Source: Chrysochromulina tobinii | Lineage: Eukaryota > Haptophyta > Prymnesiales > Chrysochromulinaceae | Reading direction: 5' to 3' | Assembly (NCBI GenBank): GCA_001275005.1 | Contig: JWZX01002287.1 | Coordinates: 1 to 15,839, forward strand | Length of the DNA: 15,839 nt | Program-made: the position numbers and the translations under genes | Part shown: positions 1-6,371 of the stretch, in pieces | How positions within the stretch are numbered: the stretch's first letter is position 1 | Layout: every line of letters begins with the position of its first letter | The notes under the pieces: model-generated | Seen by the model: only the letters and a program-made list of their open reading frames with translations | What the model was told of the DNA's origin: nothing | The model's database searches: none

Positions 1-66
1 AAAAAACCAGTCCCACCTGGTTCAGACCACTTTTCCTGGTTCAAACCGGGAAAACCTGGCCCATCC
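1..66. repeat. Degenerate ~20-bp CCTGG repeats at window edge
   Basis: CCTGG recurs at 16-20, 35-39 and 55-59 (spacing 19 and 20 bp). The first two copies read CCTGGTTCAGACC and CCTGGTTCAAACC. AACCAG (5-10) and CTGGTT (17-22) also form a 6-bp inverted repeat with a 6-nt loop. The array may continue to the left of the window. It is too short and degenerate to assign a function. Confidence 0.4.
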
Positions 67-409
67 CTAGTTTTTTCCGGTTGCTAAGGGAGGCAACATA
101 ACCGTTCTAAAAGTCGATTGGCGACCGGGCACCCCGGGCGCCGTTAACGCCGCGTTCTCAGCAGCTCTTGTTGTCGCGTTCAGAGGGACACCTGACTGCT
201 GATACGCCAGACGCCGCCGACGGGACCTCGTCTGAGACGATATCAGAATCACGTTGTGCATGATTGATGCCCACATACGTTCACAGGCGAACGCTGGCAG
301 GCCATGGCCCACGCATCATGCATCGCACGCACCGCCTCCGCGCCAGCCGCGGCGTTGCGGACTTCTGTTTGAGGAGACGAAACCGCCGACGAATGACACG
401 AATTGCAGG
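67..409. other. Intergenic region downstream of the DGQHR gene
   Basis: I see no supported gene here. Short open frames exist on both strands, but none has a recognisable domain. On the minus strand this is the 3' flank of the DGQHR-domain gene, and no TGTAA polyadenylation-like word was found on that strand. Confidence 0.4.
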
Positions 410-1744
410 TCATTTGAGCCAGTCCCAACCCATGCCAAGGTAGAAGGCGTTCTGCCGCGCCTTGCTGAGCGCATTTCCGAGGGCCGTCTCCGACTTCGCC
501 CTGGCGCCCGTGCTCGCCCACTGCTCGTCAGAGCGCGCGCCCAGGTCGCGATTGGCCTTATCGACCCAATCGAGCAGCTCGGCGGCGCTCGCAAGCTTGT
601 GGCGCGAGAGCACCTCGGCGCGGTGCAGCTCGGCGCGCAGCACGTCCACGTTAAGGTGCGGTGGCCGGCAGCCGTGCGACGGCTTGAACATGGCTGGATA
701 ACGTTGTGCGAGCTCTTCCGCGGCGGCGGTGAGGATGGCGTTGTCTTGGTCACTCGCACCACCCTCGGGCAGGTCGACGAGCAGCACAGGCTCCGCGCGG
801 TTGATCTCTGTGAACAGGTCCTTCACACCCTGCTCCTCCATGGGAGGGTACACCTCGACGAGGATCGAAGCGAGCGCGCCGTCGAGCTTGCCACGCTGGG
901 CAAGCAAGTGCGCCGCGCCGAGCCGATGCTGACCATCAATGAGGGTGCCGATGGCCGTGCCGCCACCATGGCCGGTCGGCGCGCTGGCCTCGCTGCCGCT
1001 GCTGCTCCGTTCTACGACCGCGATCGCGCCCGGCCAGCCGGTCGCTTTGGATTTGGCTTTGGCTGCGGCGATCAGGTTGGCGCGTTCCTGGCGGAAGGCG
1101 CGCTGCCGCTCCCAGAGCATGGTACCGGCCCAAAGGGTGGTGGGCGAGCCCCGGTAGAGGCGCTTGTACCCAAAGTCTGCGATCAGCTCGCCGAACACAG
1201 GGTGAGAGCCCATCACGCTGCTGCCGAGCGCTGCACTGGCCTCCGCAACGAGCCTCGCCGAAGCCTCGGCGGCCTCTCGCTGCTGGTCGGCGAGAAGGCG
1301 CCGATCCTCGCTCACGGACGCAGATTTCCGGAGGGTCGCGCCCTTCTCGGCCTCGGCGAACTTGAGCTTTCCAAAGAGCTGCTCGAGATCCGCCTTGGAT
1401 TGCATGAGCTGCGCCTGCAGCTCCGAGACGAGAACACCCTTGTCGGCCTCGGCACGGCGTGCGCGCATCTCAGCCTCCTTGGCCGCGGCCACCTCCTGCT
1501 TGAAGCGCGGCAGCTCTGCCGAGACGCCACGCAGGGTGCTCAGCTCGCCCGTCGTCTTCTCCAGCAGCTGCGACTTTGCTTGCAGCTCCTTCTTGAGCTG
1601 CTGCTCGGCAGCTTCCGCCGCCAGCTTGAGCGCGGCGCCCGATTGCTGCACCTTGAGCTGCTGCGACGCCTTTTGCAGCTCGCCGGTGAGCCGACGCACC
1701 TGCGACTGTGCCGCCTCGAGCTCGCGCGAGGAGGACCCGCCCAT
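410..1744 (-). CDS. Coiled-coil protein with C-terminal DGQHR/ParB-like domain
   Basis: A 444-residue protein from an ATG at 1744 to a TGA at 410. Residues ~7-170 are rich in Glu, Gln, Lys, Ala and Leu with heptad-like spacing, so a long coiled coil is likely. The second half holds D270-G-Q-H-R274 after a hydrophobic strand (IGTLI), then a strand-rich stretch and TEINRAEPV (312-320). This is the layout of DGQHR-motif domains, known from DndB-type proteins and related to the ParB/sulfiredoxin-like fold. In ParB relatives this region binds nucleotide; here the biochemical role is unknown. The start MGGSSSRE fits an N-myristoylation signal (Gly2, Ser6), which would favour membrane attachment over free nuclear location. 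It lies head-to-head with the SWSAP1-like gene, 185 bp apart. The family call rests on one short motif plus context; the coiled coil is clearer. Confidence 0.72.
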   Translation of the reverse strand: MGGSSSRELEAAQSQVRRLTGELQKASQQLKVQQSGAALKLAAEAAEQQLKKELQAKSQLLEKTTGELSTLRGVSAELPRFKQEVAAAKEAEMRARRAEADKGVLVSELQAQLMQSKADLEQLFGKLKFAEAEKGATLRKSASVSEDRRLLADQQREAAEASARLVAEASAALGSSVMGSHPVFGELIADFGYKRLYRGSPTTLWAGTMLWERQRAFRQERANLIAAAKAKSKATGWPGAIAVVERSSSGSEASAPTGHGGGTAIGTLIDGQHRLGAAHLLAQRGKLDGALASILVEVYPPMEEQGVKDLFTEINRAEPVLLVDLPEGGASDQDNAILTAAAEELAQRYPAMFKPSHGCRPPHLNVDVLRAELHRAEVLSRHKLASAAELLDWVDKANRDLGARSDEQWASTGARAKSETALGNALSKARQNAFYLGMGWDWLK

Positions 1745-1929
1745 CGTGGGGCCGAATATCCGGATAGGAGCCGAGGCGGGCGCGAAAGGCGCGGAGAAGG
1801 CCAGGCTCGTACCCAGGGTTCAAGGCACACAAGGGTTATTAGAGACCCAGGGGCTTGAACGGGTGTCGCGTTCTTACGTTTTTGCGTTGTGAATGAAGAC
1901 ACCACCGTGAAACTGCTCCTGTTCGGCAA
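1745..1929. promoter_or_regulatory. Bidirectional promoter region, DGQHR gene / SWSAP1-like gene
   Basis: This 185-bp gap separates two divergent start codons, so it must hold both promoters or 5' leaders. ACCCAGGG occurs twice (1811-1818 and 1845-1852). GTTCAAG (1818-1824) and its reverse complement CTTGAAC (1854-1860) form a 7-bp inverted repeat with a 29-bp spacer. A 10-bp palindrome TATCCGGATA sits at 1757-1766. No TATA box was recognised. These are visible repeats; regulatory use is inference. Confidence 0.4.
1893..1910 (+). promoter_or_regulatory. Possible 5-codon upstream ORF before SWSAP1-like gene
   Basis: ATG AAG ACA CCA CCG TGA ends 19 nt before the start of the SWSAP1-like reading frame. 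If transcription begins upstream of 1893, this uORF could lower translation of the main frame. The transcription start is unknown. Confidence 0.25.
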
Positions 1930-3147
1930 ATGCTCGCATCCTCCTCGCCCTCCGATGCGGAGGCGCTGGCAGCGGACGACTTCCTGGCGTCCTTCCTGCC
2001 CTTGGCTGCGCCCCCGCCTTTGACACCCGCCTGGCTGCGCCGATGCTTGCTTACCGGTCCCGCGGGCTGTGGATTGTCGTCGCTCCTCTTTCAGTTTGCG
2101 CTCAACCGTGCACGGCGGGGCTCGTCGGTCCTTTACGTGCACTGCGGACCACGCACGGAGCTCCCGAGTGAGCGCCCAGTCCGCCCGAGGCTCGGAGCAA
2201 CCGACGGCATCTGTGCCTTGGACGGCGAGGATGCTGACGGCACCAGCCGTCACGAGGAGGAGCGCCAACTGCTGCGCATGATCCACATCAAGTACGCGAG
2301 GACGTGGTCGGAGCTGCAGGAGATGCTGAGGGATCTGCACCTGCACGCATCGCGTCCCGCGGACGTCGATCGGCTGCCGGCCACACTCATCCTCTGCGGC
2401 CTTCCATCGCTCTTCAAGGTTGCCGCCGCGGATGCTACGGCCACACCAAGCCCGAGCAAGCCGGCTCCCCAGAGCGCAGCCATGCACATGGCGCTCGGAC
2501 TCGCGCTCGCTGCACACGCCACCGACCTACTCGATGCACCGCCATCGCCGCAACTCGCCGCCGCTCTTCCTGGCGATGCGGCGGCCGCCGTTGCCGCTCC
2601 GCCAGCGCCAGCCGTGGCCGCAGCCGCGGCAGCGGGTGGGCATGAGCCCGCGATGCTGCTGGTCGCGTGCACGTCGCCGCGCAGCCCCGAGCCCGAGCTG
2701 GCCAGCCGATGGCTTTCCGCCATCGTGCGAGTTAACGAGCTGTCAGCGACGGCACGGACAGACGGATCGCGTGTACGCACCCCCGCCACCCTCGCAACCT
2801 TCGAACGCCGCCGCCACTGGGCCATGGCAGTGAGTCGCGGCGCTCTGGACGATGCATGCGCGAGCCTCGAGTACGGCCTGCTACCTGGCCACACCCTCGA
2901 GCCCCTCGCGCCGGACGAGCCCCCTTCGCTTGGCCGCAGTCCGCTCGCGCCGCGTGCATTTGCAAGCCAGCCAAGGAGCCCATTCGCTCGTTTGGGCAAC
3001 GCGCCCAGCAGTTCCCACTGGACGCCGGCGAGTGCGATGGGTGCCGGCCGACGTCGGCTCGCCGGGCCGGGGAAGACCACTCCGGCCGCAGCCACCGTCA
3101 CCGGAGGCGGCGCGTCGCTTTCGTCGGAAAGCTGGGCAGAGATCTGA
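1930..3147 (+). CDS. SWSAP1-like RecA/RAD51-paralogue with degenerate Walker motifs
   Basis: A 405-residue protein. Residues 38-75 resemble the N-terminal strand, P-loop and helix of SWSAP1, a RAD51-paralogue-like partner of the SWIM protein SWS1 that supports RAD51 filaments in homologous recombination. The P-loop is G43-P-A-G-C-G-L49-S-S, so the essential lysine of GxxxxGK[ST] is Leu. The basic IHIKYARTWSELQEML segment (118-132) followed by the strand ATLILCGL (151-158) matches SWSAP1 order, but the Walker B Asp position is Cys156. An Ala/Pro-rich, probably disordered insert (~205-242) precedes a further strand (MLLVACTS) and a Trp-containing region. The tail from ~320 is Pro/Ser/Arg-rich and looks disordered. 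It is probably a non-ATPase structural paralogue. It could instead be a more distant RecA-fold protein. The start is the first ATG of the frame. Confidence 0.6.
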   Translation: MLASSSPSDAEALAADDFLASFLPLAAPPPLTPAWLRRCLLTGPAGCGLSSLLFQFALNRARRGSSVLYVHCGPRTELPSERPVRPRLGATDGICALDGEDADGTSRHEEERQLLRMIHIKYARTWSELQEMLRDLHLHASRPADVDRLPATLILCGLPSLFKVAAADATATPSPSKPAPQSAAMHMALGLALAAHATDLLDAPPSPQLAAALPGDAAAAVAAPPAPAVAAAAAAGGHEPAMLLVACTSPRSPEPELASRWLSAIVRVNELSATARTDGSRVRTPATLATFERRRHWAMAVSRGALDDACASLEYGLLPGHTLEPLAPDEPPSLGRSPLAPRAFASQPRSPFARLGNAPSSSHWTPASAMGAGRRRLAGPGKTTPAAATVTGGGASLSSESWAEI

Positions 3148-3825
3148 GCTCAGATCGGGCAAGTGCAAACAGCCTAACGCGGGCGGCCGGGCGGCGCCGA
3201 TCGGGCCGGGCCGCGCGGCCCCGCGGCCGCGCGCGCGACGACCGTGGGCGGACCGTCCGCGTGGCCGGGTACTAGCCTGTGTAACGTTCGAGCGAGCTGA
3301 GATCGTAATAGAAATCGATTTTCGATGTGGCGCGCAGTCTCCCGCGTGCCTGCCACCCTCGGCCTACTCGAGGCTCACCATGAGAAACAAATTGATCAAC
3401 GCGTCCCGACACCGCACCCGCACGGGCCGGCGGCGCGCGGCACGGGGGCACATACCGACGGGCCCCGCTCTCAACCCATAACAGCCGTACTGACCGGTAT
3501 GCCTCAAAAAAGGGTCCCCTCGTCACACGCACGCTTGCCCGCTCTCACCCCGTAGACGTATACGGAGGCTCAGCTGCGCCGCCGCGATATCCAGTGCACG
3601 CGGCGCCGCGCCCTCCCCTAGGATGAGAGCGGCAAAGCGGCACGCGGGTGACTGTAGCTCACCTCCCGCGTCCCGCGCAAGTCACGGCACAGCGAATCCC
3701 ACACACGTCGGGCTAGTTTCATAAGTCGTGTACATCTCGCGTTCCGGGCGTCTCGACCATCCCAGTAGCTCCGCTGAGGTTCCCCGCGAGAGTGGCATCC
3801 ACACTGAGGCCTGCGCACCAATGTA
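3148..3825. other. Convergent 3' intergenic region, no gene seen
   Basis: These 678 bp separate the stop codons of the SWSAP1-like gene (+) and plastid S15 (-). No open frame has a recognisable domain. The part at 3181-3242 is extremely G+C-rich and includes a perfect 14-bp palindrome at 3208-3221 (GGGCCGCGCGGCCC), of a kind expected by chance in such composition. A TGTAA word at 3280-3284, 133 nt past the upstream stop, could serve as a polyadenylation signal. AAATCGATTT at 3312-3321 is a 10-bp palindrome. I found no tRNA or other structured RNA. Confidence 0.45.
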
Positions 3826-4425
3826 TCAGAGGGCCACGCCTTCCGCCCTGCGGCCGCGCGCGCCCGTCAGCTTGGGCTTCAGCAGCTCTCGGGTGCGGAT
3901 GCCGAGCTCACTTGTCAGGCGATAGAACTCGGTTGCGTCGTCGCGCAGCAGGAACTCGAGCAGCTTGCGCCGGCGAGTCACCATCGCCGTCAACCCCCGG
4001 AGTGACGCGTAGTCCTTCCGGTTCTGCTCCATGTGCTTCGTCATGTAGGCGATGCGCGCCGTCAACACAGCGACCTGCACCTGCGCCGAACCAGTATCCT
4101 GCTCATGCTTCATGTACTTGGCGCGGATGCCCTCGACGCTCTTCATGTTGGTGTATGCCAGCAGCGGCTCGAGCTGCGCACCCTCGCCAGCTTTGTAGAA
4201 CTCAGCAGGCATATCCATGACGGGCGCCTCCTCCGCCGTCAGCGCGTCAAGCAGATCCTCAGTGAAGTCGCTGACCTCATCCGCCATGCAGACGCGCGCG
4301 ACCCGGCTCGGGGCCCAGCTGCTGAGTGCAACGCCGCGCGCTGCGCAAGCGCCCGCCGCTGATGGCATTACCAAGCCGGATACGGCGACGAGCATGGAGA
4401 GCATGAGCGGTTGCAGCAACATCAT
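3826..4425 (-). CDS. RPS15: Plastid ribosomal protein S15 (uS15c), nucleus-encoded
   Basis: A 199-residue protein whose residues ~104-177 form a complete bacterial-type S15 domain. KHEQDTGSAQVQVAVLTARI (106-125), the Arg-rich MVTRRRKLLEFLL turn (148-160) and the terminal SELGIR are diagnostic. S15 binds 16S rRNA early in assembly of the small subunit and contributes to bridging with the large subunit. The leader starts MMLLQPLMLSMLVAVSGLVM, a strong hydrophobic signal peptide, with a probable cut near the AGACA site at ~24-28. An Arg/Ser-rich, acid-free stretch to ~46 follows. That bipartite layout fits import into a secondary plastid. The start at 4425 was chosen because the signal peptide begins exactly there; the open frame continues to 4656 but gives an unlikely Pro/Arg-rich extension. 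Mature sequence before the domain is acidic and variable. A mitochondrial S15 is less likely because of the signal peptide. Confidence 0.9.
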   Translation of the reverse strand: MMLLQPLMLSMLVAVSGLVMPSAAGACAARGVALSSWAPSRVARVCMADEVSDFTEDLLDALTAEEAPVMDMPAEFYKAGEGAQLEPLLAYTNMKSVEGIRAKYMKHEQDTGSAQVQVAVLTARIAYMTKHMEQNRKDYASLRGLTAMVTRRRKLLEFLLRDDATEFYRLTSELGIRTRELLKPKLTGARGRRAEGVAL

Positions 4426-5030
4426 CGCGACGCGAGCCTGTGGTAATCTAGCCTGCGAATGCGAGCGAACGAGAGCGGTCAACACCAGCCTTGGCAATGA
4501 GCTGGGACGGGATACTGGATGGATGGATGGGCACGTCGGCGACTGGGAGCCCGCTGGCCGGCGGAAGCGGCCAACGCAGGCGGGTGCGGCTCGTGCTGGC
4601 GGCAACAAATCCGCAGGCGCATCCATTCCGACTCCCCGCAGGCGGGCGCAATGCAAGCGCAGCAGCAGGCGACGGAGGCATGGTCACTCACGAGGAAAGC
4701 TCAGAGAGCGAGACAGGGAGTCGAGACGTGAGATCTCGATGGTGCTCGAAGTGCGTCGTGTTGAGCGAAAGCGTGCCGGGAAGAAGATGTGGATCGAGGG
4801 GGTGGGGTTTGGGGGGTTCAGAGGTGGCGGGGTTTGGTGGTTTTGCGTCAGCCACGTCACGGTGCGTCAGCCCACAGCCGCATTCCGAGACCGACGGAAT
4901 TGGGTTGAAGGACCTCTAGGTGTAATAAGTTCCGCATCGTGATCGTCTTGCGCATGTTCTAGCAAGTCAAGTCGCAGTCACACCCCTTGTCTATTCATAG
5001 ACGGCCGCGATCGACCACGACACTTTCGGT
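4426..5030. promoter_or_regulatory. Bidirectional promoter region, plastid S15 / lumenal hydrolase
   Basis: These 605 bp separate two divergent genes whose products both appear plastid-directed. A G-rich tract at 4798-4832 carries runs of 5, 4, 6 and 4 G with spacers of 1, 3 and 12 nt, a possible G-quadruplex. TGCGTCAGCC occurs twice (4844-4853 and 4863-4872), flanking CCACGTCACG, which contains an ACGT core. Such words resemble bZIP binding sites in plants, but that link is inference. A short GGAT run sits near 4518-4528. No other gene is supported here. Confidence 0.4.
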
Positions 5031-6194
5031 ATGCTGAAGCTCACGACGGCATCGTTGCTGATGCTCCTGCCGGCGTCCGCCTTGTGTCTAACGCTTCTGC
5101 ACATGCCGAGAGCGGCGCTACCGCGCCGCCGCGACTTGCTGTGCGGCTCGGCAGCCGCAGCCGCTGCCGCGCTGCTGCCACCGGATCGCGCAGCCGCGTG
5201 GTGCGGCGAGCCAGTGCCTTCGTGGGCCTTCTATCTGCAGTGGGACCAGACGGCGTTGCCATTCGAGTACCAAGGTGCCTCGGCACAGGTGCGTTACCGC
5301 GTCGTGGGCGACATCGTGCGCGAGCGAAAGGCTGGTGTGCCCCCAGTCGTCGTCATCGGCACGCCCGGTTTCGGCTACGACTACCTCGAAACGCTCGAGG
5401 CGCTGACCGTGAGCGACCGTCGTGTCGCCATGGTCATCCTTGCGGGTACGGCTGCGGGCGAGGATCTGCCTCCGGTGCTGCGCACTGCCGACGCATGCGC
5501 CGAACAGATCCGAGCGGTGTGCCGCGCGCTTAAGCCCGCGGCGCTGGGGGGCAAGCCCGCGGTGCACCTCGTAGCGCACGGGCTGGGCGCCGTACCAGCG
5601 CTACGCGTGCTTGCCTCGAGCGCCGCCGATGCCATCGGCGTGCGCTCGCTCACGCTCATCAGCCCATGGGGTGCGCTCTCAGACCTTCGCGACGAGGCAC
5701 GCGCAGCCATCAGCGCCGCGACCGACATACCCGGCCCGCAGCTGATGAGCGCGCTGCTCCCGACAGTCGAGGCGCGCGCGCGCGCCTCGTGCATCGCCGA
5801 GGCGGCTGCCGGTGGCGGGGGCCCACTGCTGCTCGCACCGAGCTTGTATATGGATGCCAGCGCCGCACTCGCTGGCCCGGCGCTGGCGGAACGGCTCGCA
5901 GCCGCTCAGCCGACCGCCGCTAGCGGCGCAATCAGCGCGGGCCGAATCCCGGTGCTTCTTGCGACGGGCGGCGACAAGGACCTGGTTGACGCGTCGCGCT
6001 GGTCAGAGCTGCCGTCCACGGTCACGCGCGCCACCTTTGCCGGCTCAGCGCACCTGCCGTTCGTGGACGAGTCGGAGTCCTTTTTGTACATGCTTGTCGA
6101 CTTCCTCGACAAGGCGGATGGCACGTCGACGAATCGTGAGCTCAAGTTCGGCGACCCCATCGAGACGATCAAGGAGATCATGAAAAAGAGTTGA
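5031..6194 (+). CDS. Alpha/beta hydrolase (S33-like), predicted thylakoid-lumen, nucleophile Ser missing
   Basis: A 387-residue protein. Residues 1-19 are a signal peptide. A twin-arginine motif (R32-R-R-D-L-L37), an Ala-rich hydrophobic core (40-49) and an AAA/W site (54-57) follow, which suggests ER, plastid and then Tat-dependent lumen delivery. The body resembles proline iminopeptidase-type alpha/beta hydrolases. IGTPGFGYDYLETLEAL (109-125) replaces the usual HGGPG oxyanion loop region, an acid lies at D317 (GGDKD), and a histidine at H341 sits in GSAHLPFVDESESFLYMLVDFL-like context. The nucleophile elbow reads V-A-H183-G184-L-G186, so the expected serine of GxSxG is glycine (codon GGG at 5580-5582). 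It is either a pseudo-hydrolase or uses another residue. Fold assignment is good; substrate is unknown. Confidence 0.8.
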   Translation: MLKLTTASLLMLLPASALCLTLLHMPRAALPRRRDLLCGSAAAAAAALLPPDRAAAWCGEPVPSWAFYLQWDQTALPFEYQGASAQVRYRVVGDIVRERKAGVPPVVVIGTPGFGYDYLETLEALTVSDRRVAMVILAGTAAGEDLPPVLRTADACAEQIRAVCRALKPAALGGKPAVHLVAHGLGAVPALRVLASSAADAIGVRSLTLISPWGALSDLRDEARAAISAATDIPGPQLMSALLPTVEARARASCIAEAAAGGGGPLLLAPSLYMDASAALAGPALAERLAAAQPTAASGAISAGRIPVLLATGGDKDLVDASRWSELPSTVTRATFAGSAHLPFVDESESFLYMLVDFLDKADGTSTNRELKFGDPIETIKEIMKKS

Positions 6195-6371
6195 GAGCAC
6201 GTGAGGGGCTCTGAGTGTCCGTTACAGCCGCGAATCCGCTCTGAGTTGCTCTGGCGGCCCCGGCGACGTGCTTTAATAGCAAATGGGTAAACTCTCGACG
6301 CCGAACAGAGCGAATTCACGTTTCCCTTCATGGAACCCTTTTCACAGGTGACTCATGTGAAATCTTGAACG
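6195..6371 (+). promoter_or_regulatory. Short intergenic region with uORF before F-box gene
   Basis: This gap separates two co-oriented genes. An ATG at 6330 opens a 12-codon uORF that ends in TGA at 6366-6368, three bases before the main ATG at 6372 and in the same frame. A pyrimidine-rich run ending in CACAG at 6348 looks like a splice acceptor, so a 5'-leader intron is possible. Neither is proven. Confidence 0.3.

Noticed and set aside
35-51. GGTTCAAACC resembling a tRNA T-arm
   Set aside because: The flanking 5-bp stem does not pair (two mismatches) and no cloverleaf can be built around it.
1757-1766. TATCCGGATA palindrome as an operator
   Set aside because: About fifteen 10-bp palindromes are expected by chance in a window of this size; nothing else marks this one.
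254-1858. 534-residue open frame on the plus strand opposite the DGQHR gene
   Set aside because: It is an antisense shadow: low-complexity Arg/Leu/Gly-rich with no domain, while the minus strand has a coiled coil plus DGQHR motif and ordinary codon use.
3208-3221. 14-bp GC palindrome as a terminator or origin
   Set aside because: It lies in a run of almost pure G+C where such palindromes arise easily; no neighbouring signal supports a function.
4426-4656. 77-residue upstream extension of the S15 frame
   Set aside because: It would bury the signal peptide; the extension is Pro/Arg-rich with no similarity to S15 or a leader.
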